Of a stretch of 64,000 nucleotides of DNA, positions 35,259 through 48,800 are shown piece after piece. The notes under the pieces are model-generated. The model searched no databases. It had not been told where the DNA came from and saw only the letters and a list, made by a program, of their open reading frames with translations. This DNA is from Neospora caninum Liverpool (taxonomy: Eukaryota; Apicomplexa; Conoidasida; Eucoccidiorida; Sarcocystidae): the NCBI RefSeq assembly GCF_000208865.1, contig NC_018387.1, positions 2,027,120 to 2,091,119 of the forward strand, written 5' to 3'. How positions within the stretch are numbered: position 1 is the first letter of the stretch; every line of letters starts with the position of its first letter. Position numbers and translations under genes: made by a program.

Positions 35259-36869
35259 CTGGAGGATCCTCCTGATGTGGTCAGTTTTATCGATACGTTT
35301 GCGTCTAAAGAGGAACAGGACTTGTCAGTTCAGGTCGTCTTTCGGAGGGGCTCTTCCTTCCTCTCTCGAAATACGGGGTTCCGAGTAGTTCTCGAATTCG
35401 CTTTGCAATTCTGCTTCTTCCACGATGGACGGCTACCGCCCTCTCTCCCTCGCAGGTTTTACGCATGAACATGTTTTTCCTGGGCCGCTCGAAAGTTGCG
35501 ATGCTGCCTGTAGGCAACATCGCTACCACCAAAGTCTATTTTTACCTTGCTGTAGCGCAAAAGACGTCGCTGTCCATGTTGAGAGTGCGCGCCGCTTTTC
35601 GCATTGTCGCGTACCTCATCAGTGTGTGAACGATAATACAGTGGGAGGGCCGTTGGCCATCTCACTGATGCAACCGTCTACAGGACATAATTTTCACGGA
35701 ATATCTTTTTGCTTGCCCACCTCACGGGTCCAGTTGGAAGACTCCGTAGAATCACTTGAGACGCTGCATATGTAAGTGTGCGTGGTTGCGCCTTCCTTCC
35801 ATGAGCACGACACATCGCTTCATCTGATACTTCTAACACGAGAATTTCCAACCTAGGTCGTTTTCTGCAGAGTGTCACAAAAGGTGCATTTCTGATTTCT
35901 CTTTCCGCAGGGGGGGTCACAGTCGCAGTCAGCCTTGCATTAGCGGAGGGCTTACAGTTCTGACTGCAGATCTACACAGCCGCTGGTGCCGGTTGCACTG
36001 CCTCGTTCACTGGCCAAAAGCCGTTCTCATATGATGCAGAGTTTTGAAAAAAGATATTATCAGGAGGCAGTTTCTAGTTGACGTTGGGCTGTCCACAAAT
36101 CATCCTTCGAGCCAAAACGTAGGAAAGAGCATGAAAGGAATTTCTTCGACTTGGCCGCCGGAACGGGGCCTATCCGGCTTCTCTACTCGTGTGTCTTAGC
36201 AGATCTGCCACATAAGGGAAGAGCTTTCTCTGTTGTACCCAGCACCAAAGCCAAAGGAAATACCTCTTTCGCTGAAAAAGGACACAAGAAATGCACCGTC
36301 AAACCTCAGAGGCTTGGCCTGTTCCAGCGGCACCGGCCAACGCCTTGCTTTTCACCCAAAACGGAGCCGAAGAGAGGCGGACTCTTGAAAAACTCCACCG
36401 CATAGCTACTTTTGACAATGACGGAAGGAAAGAGCGCACAACTCCGCTTCGCCTTATACCCAAAAATATCGTTTTCCCGTTCAGGTCTGTCGGTGAGCCG
36501 CCGGTTGCGGTGCTCCGAGTATGGGGAGAGCCAGCACAATTTCCCGTGTAAGTTAACGGATGGCCCCTCACATACAGAGATGCAGCGAATTCCGCAGACG
36601 TCGCCTTCCCACTTTCGGTCAGATGACTGACATCATCAGACAGGCTCTCGTTCCTTTCATATCCAAATTTGTATTCGAAGAGGCCTCTAGACCAGATATT
36701 TCGAGACACTTTAGGCAGGCACACTACTTTTTGCAAAGAGTAGAGCTGGCGACAACCTGTTTGTTTTGCCCCTCGTCGCCGGTTCCTTCCGGTTCAGTTC
36801 CAAATGGGAGAGAGAGCGGATAACAGGAAATGCCATTTCTGCTCCCTTTTTGTCTCCCAAAACGATTGT

Positions 36870-39800
36870 TTAATCCGTTTCTGGCGTCTTTTTATGCAAG
36901 CCTTGCACTTGTTTCAACGTGTCCGCGTCAGGCTGTTGTAGGACCTCAAGAGTCCCTATCTCGTCTATGCCCATGATAAACACGTTGTCTGACGGTTTCG
37001 ACTCAGGCGGTCTCCAATATTGGAGCATGCACAGCTTGTAGTTCCCTGGCTGGGGGACCTAAAAAGCATGACAGAGACAGCGCTCCGTTTAACAATTGGT
37101 AGGCACAGAGGAGCGTCGTTCTGCACTGCCCCTGTCCAAACTTTGAATAGCAACACCGCGCGAAAAACGACACACGTCTAAACACAACATATCGCGTGCC
37201 GGGACCGGTTCAGGTCTGTGACGCCTCGCAAAACGACGCGAAAAGCGGCCTGCGCTCCTCATCCATGAGACGGTATCATCGAACTAGCGAGAAAGAACGT
37301 GTTAGCGGTTTGCTGTCCGACTAAGGAGACGACAGACAGGTCGGGCAGTATCTAAGGGAAAACGGTCGAACACCTGCGTAAAAAGCAAAAATTAGTATAT
37401 AAACGTATATACAAATATAAATATAGGCATAAGTGTGCTTGCCGAAATCGTCACCGCTGAACACTATGCACGACTTTGACAGACTAGTGGGCGATAGTGT
37501 CTTGATGTGTCAACTCCGTTGTCAGAGATGTGACTGGAACATTCGTCGAAGAACACGCAAAAAGGCATTTGAGCTCTGGATCTCTGTTAGCTTCCGCATG
37601 CGCTGGTCAGTCGCATTCTACCCTGCGGGAAGAACCGACACGCGGCGTACCTGAATATTCTCAAACAGAACGCCTTGTTCCAAGACATGGGGGGGTGGCT
37701 GCTGGGCGATGGCCTGGGTATCCTTCAGAGCAGCCTCAACCATCTCGGAAGTTTCCGGGCTGCAGAAGAGGATGGCGGGAAACAACAGAGACGAAAGAGT
37801 CCCGTAGCGATTATCGGCGCTGGAGTAACAGGGAGTCTGAGACGCTTCCAGCACTTTCAGGTATGAACTGAGCAAATGCAATAGGTTGTACTGCCCCTGT
37901 CCATATACCACATTCTCAGCTTCCTGAGTAGAAAGAAGAACGTCTGCCCAACGTCCTGCACTTCATGATGTCCAAGTCGGCCAACGGCGCAAGAGTTTTG
38001 CCAGCAAGTCGCGAGCCAGAACTCGAGTGTGTGAGGCATTTGCTTTCCGAATTTTTAGTCACCTGCACTTGGTCTTCTCGTGGACGGGGAGAAGTCGCAA
38101 GCAGGCGTGCAAGTTGCTTCCTTGAACGAGGAGAGGCTGGGGCAGAGGATGCTCCGGCGGCTGGAAACAAGCAGAAAACGACGCAGTTTCCCCGTGAAAA
38201 AGGCAGGATATCCCGTCGCAAAAAGGCGTTTGCGTCGAGACTGAAACGATGCCAAACACACGCACTGAAACGCTCTTTCTCTCCTGGATGCGGACATGAA
38301 CTCGGGTAAAGGATGGCACGTTCTCAGCAGGCAGCTTGTCGCCCGCGCATTCCACCTTAGAAATCTAGACATATTTCCAAACTGTCTAGTTGCGAGCACG
38401 CAAAAAAGTTAAATAACCGGGGAAGCCTGGACAATGGGGAGATCTCCGTGCAGTACGCGCCCAGAAAAGCGACAGACGACGCGCCACGAGTCCCAGGCGG
38501 GAGCCTATTGAGAGAAAAAACCGTCATGGATGCGCAGAGATGGACTTTTGCGGAGGCAAACGGAAGCGTGAAGCGTTGGGAGCATGCGGAACAGCACAAA
38601 TCAGGAACGGCAGCCGCAGGTGCGAGGGCCTCCCACAGGGAAGCTTCCACGACATACCGAGGAAAACATCTGGTAGTGCTTGCCGCGCGTCGGCGCCGCC
38701 ATTGCACATCTGGTGAATCCCTGCAGGGAGACCAGACATGTTAAAAAGCGAGAAGCCATGCAGCTACACTTGCCTTTACCACTGCAATACACAGGATGTG
38801 GACGCCAAGCAAGCCAAATGGCCCAGATAGCAGTCTGTTTCACGGATGCCTCTCGAGCTCGAACGTTTGCATAGAGAGCTGTCTTAGACCCTATGCACCG
38901 TACAGTAGTCCAGATCTGCACGGGGGACAAGCTCCCGGGCGGCCGGGAACAGATCAAATACGCTGTAGTCTCGCCTTCAGGCAAAAGAGGACTTCACGCT
39001 CCCATGGGAGCGACGTGTGCATCCGACTCACCGGTGCACACGTCGCAGTGAGTGGATCGGCGAACGGCTCGCACCGCCGGAAACCCCCGCCGCCGGCCAC
39101 AGCTTCGTATTTCTGCAAAACAAACAAATGAAGACGTGCGTGAAGGAATCCTGTGTCTGGACACAGGTCGTGGAGTGGCAAGGCGCTCTTTGTGTGGGGT
39201 TATTGCCCCAAACTACGCAGCCTGTTTACGAACCGGAAGGCGAGCGTTCACAAACCATAAGGAGACCAAAGGCGCCGTGGCGCAGGCGCCCGAAGGGGAA
39301 AACGTCAAGGGAAAGGCAAACGGAGATAGTGGTGGGGAGAACGAGAAACGAAAGAGGAAGCGAGCAAAAACTACTACTCAGTTGCTAGCATGATCAGCGC
39401 CATCCTACTGGGAGAGATACTCGCTGAGACAAGACTGTTGCTGGTTCTTTCTGGGGAGCATAAATTACGAGTTGGACTACTACCCTCTGACAGCCGATAT
39501 CGAGTTTGCTAATTGGGCAACCGCTCTGGAGTGTGAGAGGCTAGGAACACACCCGGTTCTATGACTATTCCTTAGTGGTGAATTGTACGGAAACAAACAA
39601 GACAGCGAGAAAAAACGCGACTTACGAAGCACTGAGAGGGGTTCACGGGTTTGTTGTCGCAGGCAGCCGGATTGCAATCTGCGGGCAAATGGAAGTCACA
39701 TTGTGACAACAGTCTTTCTTCTCGGGGTTCGACTTTCGCCATCACACGGGGGAGGCGTACAGCGGTTCCACATAGGCGGATCCTTTCTTGTGCAGCTTCT

Positions 39801-42800
39801 TCATGGCAAACAGAAGTTTCTACGCCCATTTCCACATATGTATATATGAACGTGAGCATGTCGAATTTATGTCTCTGGGCACCTGTTTTTCTGCCCCAAC
39901 GCAGCCCCTCTTTTCCATTCGGAACAAGCGGTCGTTGAACCCTATGCAGAAACCCCCGCAGACAATCTCAGACGTCGTCTTGAAACAGTTGAACGTATGC
40001 ACGCCGCTTCGCAGAAACGAGAGGAGAAGGGATGTGGTCTCTTGCTGCCTTACCTGTGGGGCAGTCCATGACCATTCCGTTGGTGGTTTTGCCCAGCACG
40101 TTGCTTTCGTCCGCGGGTGCCATCAGGGCTGACGGCAGCTCCTCCGGACGGATGACTTTGTGGTCTGTCTCGTGCAGGAACCGTTTTATGACGAAGCGGC
40201 CGTGGAGATACATGCGCTTCAGAGCACGCTTGACCTGGCGGAGAACAGCACATAGAAACAACTTGAAGGCACAGCTTAGTTCCGCCCCCACTCGAAGCGA
40301 AAGCGACACCAAGGCTGTCTCATTGGCCTTCCTGCCTCCTATACATCCAAACAAAGAGACCCTCGGGCGGATCTGACTGGAGGCGCCAGCCCAGGTCAGC
40401 GCCCGACATGACTCGAATTTGAAGTGTTGTTCTCAGTCTCATCCTTTTGCGTCTGCCAAGTGGATACGCCTCCATCGTACCCCGTGCTAATCCGCTGTCC
40501 CACCAAAGTGAATATCATGACATTCGCGACCTGGAACGCAGGGTTCGTTCTGCATGAGGCTATCAGTTGCGGCGCGTCTGAAGGTTCCATGCGCACAACA
40601 TCTCCTTGCCCTCTTTCGCAGCTAGCGCGACTGCGTTCCCCCATTCTGTTCCAACTGCTCCTGCATGTACAGGCATGTGAGAAACGAGCTAGCAGCTTCA
40701 AGTGTGACTGTATTCTCAGAGCAACGCCCATTCAACGCCTGCCAGCGCGAGTCTCGCCTGCTTGTGTTCTCAGCGAAGCCGTGTTTTTTCGTTCTTCGTC
40801 TCGCCTACCCCCTTCATTTTCGTGTAGATCCTCGAAACAACTGCCTGCATGAGATCCTGGAGGTGCTTGAGCAAATTGAGATGCCCAACTTGCTTTCGCT
40901 TCAAAAACATTTCTCTCAGCTTCAGTGCGTTCTGGATTTGTAAGTGATGGGTCAATTTTCCCGCCATTTCCGTCGCCTCCTCCAGTTGCCGGTGCTGAGT
41001 TATATCTTGGACGTGCATGTGTGAATGCGCCGTCACGGTCGCGCGTCCTCGAGGTCCACCCTGTCCGAGATGGTGTTTCTGCAACAGCTCGTCGGCCTAA
41101 AGACAACACGGACACAGCGACAAACATCGGCCTCAATTCACAGGTATACGCCGTACGTGTGCGCAGTTTTCTCGGCAAACACGTAGGCTACGGGTGAGGG
41201 TGGGCTTAGGGGACCAGACTTCCGGGAAGCCGACGCCTGTTCATACATACATACATACGTAGACGTACGCGTGGTGTCGTATATACAGAGTCACGGATGA
41301 GGAGAGAGACAGGGACGGGAACGTACAGATCGTGCATAGGTAAACAGTGCTGGCAGGCCTCCAGAGAGAAGATTGGACATTTTCACAAGAACGAAGGACA
41401 GTTGAAGCTGAAGCAACATGAATATCTATCCGCATACGAGTGCATTTGTAAATATGTGTAAACGAGTACACGTGAGTAGACGACTGGATTGCGAGATTTC
41501 GGATTTTTGGATGGCATCGGGACGCAAAGGGCGAAAACAAGAGTGAGACACGACAGAAAGCACGAAACGAATGAAGCGAAGAAGCCAGGAAGGTGACGAG
41601 GGGAGGAGGAGCACCGGCACGAGAGGAAATGACGAGGAGGTAATGATGCAGAGAACGGGACGCTGGAAGAGAGTGAGAGACGGAAGGCAGACCGAAAGAT
41701 GCACGGGGAAAAAGACACAAAAGGGAAAAGGGTTGTAGAGACAAACAGGAACTGGGTTCCCAGCTGTCTCACATGTCGACGTTTCTCTTCAGCTTCTCGA
41801 TGTTGCCTGAGAGCAACATCCAGTTTACGGTGTTCCTCCTGCTTCTTTGCCTTTTTCCCTTGCGGCTCCTCAGTCTGAGGGTGACCCTCCACTCCTCCCT
41901 TTTCTGTTCCTTCCTTCCTCTGCTCAGAGTGAGAACGCAGTGACTCCCCTTCGTTTCCCTGTCCCAGCCCAGCGTGAAAAGAAGCGGTTGCCCCTCCAGT
42001 CTCCTGGCCCTGTTCAGGAGCTTTTAATAATTTTCCAGTGTTTTCATTCTCGTGATCAGTGTGAGACGAGGCGGACTCTCCTCCAATCTCATATTCCTGA
42101 TCACCACGCGACTGTTCCGGTTCCTCGTTTCCAGCTGCCTGGCCGTGGCGAACATGCACTGACGCGCCTCCGGCTTCGTCGTCCTTCCCACTAGGAGCGT
42201 GTTCGTCCTCTCCATCCTGGAGTCCTTCCGCACCGTCGAGCGCATGCACTGACGCGCCTCCGGGTTCGTGGTCGTTTCTACCAGAAGCATGTTCGTGCTC
42301 TCCGTCATGCTGTCCTTCCGCACCGCCGTGCGCATGCACAGACGCCTCTCCCGCCTCGTGATCCTTTTCACCAGACGCGTGTTCGTGCTCTCCGTCATGC
42401 TGTCCTTCCGCACCGTCGTGCGCATGCACAGACGCCTCTCCCGCCTCGTGCTCCTTTTCACCAGACGCGTGTTCGTGCCCTCCTTCATGCTGTCCCTCCG
42501 CACCGTCGTGCGCATGCACAGACGCCTCTCCCGCCTCGTGATCCTTTTCACCAGAAGCGTGTTCGTGCTCTCCGTCATGCTGTCCTTCCGCACCGTCGTG
42601 CGCATGCACAGACGCCTCTCCCGCCTCGTGCTCCTTTTCACCAGAAGCGTGTTCGTGCTCTCCGTCATGCTGTCCTTCCGCACCGTCGTGCGCATGCACA
42701 GACGCCTCTCCCGCCTCGTGCTCCTTTTCACCAGACGCGTGTTCGTGCTCTCCGTCATGCTGTCCTTCCGCACCGTCGTGCGCATGCACAGACGCCTCTC

Positions 42801-45800
42801 CCGCCTCGTGATCCTTTTCACCAGAAGTGTGTTCGTGCTCTCCTTCACGCTGTCCTTCCGCACCGTCGTGCGCATGCACAGACGCCTCTCCCGCCTCGTG
42901 CTCCTTTTCACCAGAAGCGTGTTCGTGCCCTCCTTCATGCTGTCCCTCCGCACCGTCGTGCGCATGCACAGACGCCTCTCCCGCCTCGTGCTCCTTTTCA
43001 CCAGACGCGTGTTCGTGCTCTCCGTCATGCTGTCCTTCCGCACCGTCGTGCGCATGCACAGACGCCTCTCCCGCCTCGTGATCCTTTTCACCAGACGCGT
43101 GTTCGTGCTCTCCGTCATGCTGTCCTTCCGCACCGTCGTGCGCATGCACAGACGCCTCTCCCGCCTCGTGATCCTTTTCACCAGAAGCGTGTTCGTGCCC
43201 TCCTTCATGCTGTCCTTCCGCACCGTCGTGCGCATGCACAGACGCCTCTCCCGCCTCGTGCTCCTTTTCACCAGACGCGTGTTCGTGCCCTCCTTCATGC
43301 TGTCCCTCCGCACCGTCGTGCGCATGCACAGACGCCTCTCCCGCCTCGTGATCCTTTTCACCAGAAGCGTGTTCGTGCTCTCCGTCATGCTGTCCTTCCG
43401 CACCGTCGTGCGCATGCACAGACGCCTCTCCCGCCTCGTGCTCCTTTTCACCAGAAGCGTGTTCGTGCTCTCCGTCATGCTGTCCTTCCGCACCGTCGTG
43501 CGCATGCACAGACGCCTCTCCCGCCTCGTGCTCCTTTTCACCAGACGCGTGTTCGTGCTCTCCGTCATGCTGTCCTTCCGCACCGTCGTGCGCATGCACA
43601 GACGCCTCTCCCGCCTCGTGATCCTTTTCACCAGAAGTGTGTTCGTGCTCTCCTTCACGCTGTCCTTCCGCACCGTCGTGCGCATGCACAGACGCCTCTC
43701 CCGCCTCGTGCTCCTTTTCACCAGAAGCGTGTTCGTGCTCTCCGTCATGCTGTCCTTCCGCACCGTCGTGCGCATGCACAGACGCCTCTCCCGCCTCGTG
43801 CTCCTTTTCACCAGACGCGTGTTCGTGCTCTCCGTCATGCTGTCCTTCCGCACCGTCGTGCGCATGCACAGACGCCTCTCCCGCCTCGTGATCCTTTTCA
43901 CCAGAAGTGTGTTCGTGCTCTCCTTCACGCTGTCCTTCCGCACCGTCGTGCGCATGCACAGACGCCTCTCCCGCCTCGTGCTCCTTTTCACCAGAAGCGT
44001 GTTCGTGCCCTCCTTCATGCTGTCCCTCCGCACCGTCGTGCGCATGCACAGACGCCTCTCCCGCCTCGTGCTCCTTTTCACCAGACGCGTGTTCGTGCTC
44101 TCCTTCCCGATGTCCTTCTGCGGCGTCGTGCGCATGCACTGACGCGTTTCCGGTCTCTGCTTGGTGTTCCTCGCCACCGTGGTGAGCGTCAGGCGATTCG
44201 CTGCGTGTGTCGTGTTCATGAATTGGTGGAGTGTGTCCCCCAGTTGCGTCGCTAGGTCGGGCCTCAACAGGGTGAGGGTGCGAATATTCCTCTTCGATCT
44301 CGGGCTCCTGGCCGCTGGCAATGTCTGCATCCCCAGTGTGGTCCCTTCCTGTATCTCCCTGATTCGCCGGGGCTGATTCGCCTCCGTTATTCTGAGCGAT
44401 ATCGTCGTGATGAGCAGTTGGAGTCGCGTCACTCCCCCTTGGCTCTCCATCGTTACCTCCCGATGGTTCGCCGCCGTTATTCTGAGCGATATCGTCATGA
44501 TGGGCAGTTGGAGTCGCGTCACTCCCCCTTGGCTCTCCATCGTTACCTCCCGATGGTTCGCCGCCGTTATTCTGAGCGTCATCGTCGTGATGAGCAGTTG
44601 GAGTCGCGTCACTCCCCCTTGGCTCTCCATCGTTACCTCCCGATGGTTCGCCGCCGTTATTCTGAGCGATATCGTCATGATGGGCAGTTGGAGTCGCGTC
44701 ACTCCCCCTTGGCTCTCCATCGTTACCTCCCGATGGTTCGCCGCCGTTATTCTGAGCGATATCGTCATGATGGGCAGTTGGAGTCGCGTCACTCCCCCTT
44801 GGCTCTCCTTCGTTACCTCCCGATGGTTCGCCGCCGTTATTCAGAGCGATATCGTCATGATGGGCAGTTGGAGTCGCGTCACTCCCCCTTGGCCCTCCTT
44901 CGTTACCTCCCGATGGTTCGCCGCCGTTATTCTGAGCGATATCGTCATGATGGGCAGTTGGAGTCGCGTCACTCCCCCTTGGCCCTCCTTCGTTACCTCC
45001 CGATGGTTCGCCGCCGTTATTCTGAGCGTCATCGTCGTGATGAGCAGTTGGAGTCGCGTCACTCCCCCTTGGCTCTCCTTCGTTACCTCCCGATGGTTCG
45101 CCGCCGTTATTCTGAGCGATATCGTCATGATGGGCAGTTGGAGTCGCGTCACTCCCCCTTGGCCCTCCTTCGTTACCTCCCGATGGTTCGCCGCCGTTAT
45201 TCTGAGCGTCATCGTCGTGATGAGCAGTTGGAGTCGCGTCACTCCCCCTTGGCTCTCCTTCGTTACCTCCCGATGGTTCGCCGCCGTTATTCAGAGCGAT
45301 ATCGTCATGATGGGCAGTTGGAGTCGCATCATTCCCCCCTGTCTCTCCTTCGTTACCTGTCCATGCTGCGCCTCCATTTATCTCAGCGTTATCACCATGA
45401 CTCGCAGTTGGAGTCGCATCATTCCCCCCTGTCTCTCCTTCGTTACCTGTCCATGATGCGCCTCCATTTATCTCGGCGTTATCACCATGACTCGCAGTTG
45501 GAGTCGCATCATTCCCCCCTGTCTCTCCTTCGTTACCTGTCCATGATGCGCCTCCATTGATCTCGGCGTTATCACCATGACTCGCAGTTGGAGTCGCATC
45601 ATTCCCCCCTGTCTCTCCTTCGTTACCTGTCCATGATGCGCCTCCATTGATCTCGGCGTTATCACCATGACTCGCAGTTGGAGTCGCATCATTCCCCCCT
45701 GTCTCTCCTTCGTTACCTGTCCATGATGCGCCTCCATTGATCTCGGCGTTATCACCATGACTCGCAGTTGGAGTCGCTTCAATCTCGCCCGTCTCGCCAG

Positions 45801-48800
45801 GATGACCTAGCGCTGAATCGGCTCCTGTGTCATGTGCATGTTCATGGTGACGGGTGGCTGGCCTGGCTTCAATCTCGCCCGTCTCGCCAGGATGACCTAG
45901 CGCTGAATCGGCTCCTGTGTCATGTGCATGTTCATGGTGACGGGTGGCTGGCCTGGCTTCAATCTCGCCCGTCTCGCCAGGATGACCTAGCGCTGAATCG
46001 GCTCCTGTGTCATGTGCATGTTCATGGTGACGGGTGGCTGGCCTGGCTTCAATCTCGCCCGTCTCGCCAGGATGACCTAGCGCTGAATCGGCTCCTGTGT
46101 CATGTGCATGTTCATGGTGACGGGTGGCTGGCCTGGCTTCAATCTCGCCCGTCTCGCCAGGATGACCTAGCGCTGAATCGGCTCCTGTGTCATGTGCATG
46201 TTCATGGTGACGGGTGGCTGGCCTGGCTTCAATCTCGCCCGTCTCGCCAGGATGACCTAGCGCTGAATCGGCTCCTGTGTCATGTGCATGTTCATGGTGA
46301 CGGGTGGCTGGCCTGGCTTCAATCTCGCCCGTCTCGCCAGGATGACCTAGCGCTGAATCGGCTCCTGTGTCATGTGCATGCTCATGGTGACGGGTGGCTG
46401 GCCTGGCTTCAATCTCGCCCGTCTCGCCATGGTGCACATGCTCCGATTTATCTCCTGCGTCTGGTGTCTCTCCGTGGTAATCGGCACCTGACCTTGCTTC
46501 GTCCCCTCCCGTCTCGCCGTGGTGAGAGTGCGTTGACTCTTCTGCGGTCACGTGTTCTCGATCACCAAGAGAGGATCCTGATTCCTCTTCGTTTTCGTTT
46601 CCCTCCTCAGTGTGAGAAGAGGATGATGCCGTTATGCTGTCCGGCTCGTGGGCAGAGTCATGGTGTTCGGATTTCCCTCCCCCTTCCTTGGTCTGGTCTT
46701 CATTTTTAGAGTCATCGTCCTTTGACCCCCCTTCCTTCTCCTCCTTCTTCCTGCGCCTGTTGTGATAGGGATGCACTGTGGCACGGTATGCTTTAATTTC
46801 AGGTGAGTTTCCAGTAGTCACGTGCACTAGGTGGCTATGTGATTTGGCAGCACTCTTATGGTTATCACTTACTCCGGCTTTTCCACTCGACGACTTCTTC
46901 GACGAGTCCGCGTCCGACTTGTCTCCTGCATCTGACTTCGACTTCTCTCCTGCATCTGACTTCGACTTGTCTCCTGCATCTGACTTCGATTTGTCTCCTG
47001 CATCTGACTTCGACTTGTCTCCTGCATCTGACTTCGATTTGTCTCCTGCATCCGACTTCGATTTGTCTCCTGCATCCGACTTCGATTTGTCTCCTGCATC
47101 CGACTTCGAGTTCTCTCCCGCATCTGACGCCGACTCGCTCTCTGACTTCGACTCGCTCTCTGACTTCGACTTGTCTCCCGCATCTGACTTCGATTCGCTC
47201 CCTGCTTCTTCGCTGCTGCCTACTATAGCGTCGTCTGCTTCGGAAGAGCTTTCGGCTTCTTCCTTTCCTGCCTTCTCTGTGTTTTGCACGAACGCGACAC
47301 CATGTTCGTGAACAGACTGCATGTCATCCAAACTTGAGTCTGTGTCCTGCAAGTCTTCGTCTTCTTCCTCGTCACTTCTTTCAGGTCTTTCCTCGCCTTG
47401 GAGAAAGACCGACTTCCCAACGGCTTCGTCAGGGATCATGTGTCCAGTCTCGCTACCCTCCGCCTCGCCTTCTACGTCGTCAGCGGCAGTACCCGAGTAG
47501 TCGTCCCGGTTCGTCTGCTCGCCGATGCTGAGAAAGGAAGCAGGCAGCTCATCCCTGACGCCGTCCTGTTCGTTCTGGGCATCTTCAGAGGGTCGACTCT
47601 GTCCCACGAACGCAGCGTGAACTTTGGCCACAAGCTGCCTCGCGAATTTCCTCGGGTTCAAGATTCTCGCAGGTGCAAGAGCGTCGCTGAAACCGTTCAT
47701 CGAAGGCAGATCGGTTGCACTCGAATTCCTAGAAATGTCTATCAGGCTTTCGTCCACGCCCGCATCCGCTGTCCCTGGCGAAGGCACTTCTTCCTTCACA
47801 CTGTCATCTAGAAGCGAGTCGTCGTTCACAGCTCGCTTTCGTGCTGGAACGGTAAACTTCCTCGTTCGGTCCGAACGGGATGAAGGGAGCGCGGATTGTG
47901 CGGTCTTAGATCCCCTCAACAGAGAATAGGGAGACGCCAGACTCGAAGAAGCGGCTGACGAAGTTGAGGCAAATGAATCGAGGTTCGACAGCCGAACGGA
48001 CGCAGGAGACGTTCTCGAAGACCTAGAGGAACGTGAAGCGGAGACACCAGTCCCCAGCAAATCCGGAGAAATGTCCAGACTCTGGCGGTCAGCACCTGGC
48101 GGAAAATCACAGACGGCAGAAAATTCGATAGGCGAGAAAATGTTCAAATGGGTACACTAGGAAATCGCGCCATCGTGAGAAACAGGTGCACGCAACGAAA
48201 AGGAGCCTCCACTCACTTAGACAGCTGGTGGCAGGTAAAAAGACAGGAGACCTTAATGTCGCAAGATATTGAACTCCGACACTTTTACTTACCGTGACCG
48301 CCCATGAGCTTCTATGGGAGGCTGCAGACGAGGAAAGCACCGAAAAAGTCTGTATTTTCAAGGTCAGTACACGGCTTCTCAAAGCATCTATGCGGTGTGA
48401 CGCGGAAATTATGTCATGAAAAGCATTTGCCTGCGACAGCGCGAAGCAGCCGGTGGCGCCTGTCTCTGCGCACGCATTCTGGCCAGAAAGTGCTGCGAAC
48501 CCCCACGGCACGTTGCATCGGAAGAGATACAGAAGAACCATATTGGTGGTCCGCATGAACTGTCTGGATGCTTCCATTGGACGTGGGGTTCTTGCTTACC
48601 TGCACCAACGTCCCCGGTCTCTGGTTTGACTTGAGACTTTGCATTGTGCGGGCGCTTTTGGCTCAAAGGAAGGAGCAAGCCATCGACCAGGTGAGAACCG
48701 GCGAGACGCGGGGCGAAGGATGACGAGAGCAAGAGAGAGAAGAGAAACGCGGGCTTAGAGAAGACGAGGAGAAGGGGGAGAACGAGAGAACGTGCGCCCG

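Larger units (their letters stand above)
35025..36869. other. intergenic region between tRNA-Ala and RON6 3' end
   Basis: It contains the tRNA terminator and a G16 run at 35243-35258. Short open frames have no coding support. The 3' UTR of the minus-strand RON6 candidate probably lies at its right end. Confidence 0.5.

Noticed and set aside
41383..41772. Hydrophobic C-terminal extension of the RON6 repeat frame (possible membrane anchor)
   Set aside because: It lies beyond a good donor (GTGAGA at 41772) and is intron readthrough. Splicing there joins in phase to a helical exon and the Cys-rich exons.
42268..44142. A 624-codon plus-strand frame, and similar long frames at 44418-45560 and 45768-46709
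   Set aside because: They lie antisense to the RON6 repeats. Because 90 is divisible by three, any frame open in one unit stays open through the whole array; the real frame is the minus-strand one that joins to the signal-peptide exon.
42024..44792. A 922-codon minus-strand frame rich in TTVRKDS/STRRERR units
   Set aside because: This is the second reading frame of the same repeat array on the coding strand, with unnatural Arg/Thr composition and no signal peptide or splice link.
42152..46430. CRISPR-like regular repeats
   Set aside because: The repeats are contiguous, without spacers, and encode protein in a eukaryotic nuclear gene.
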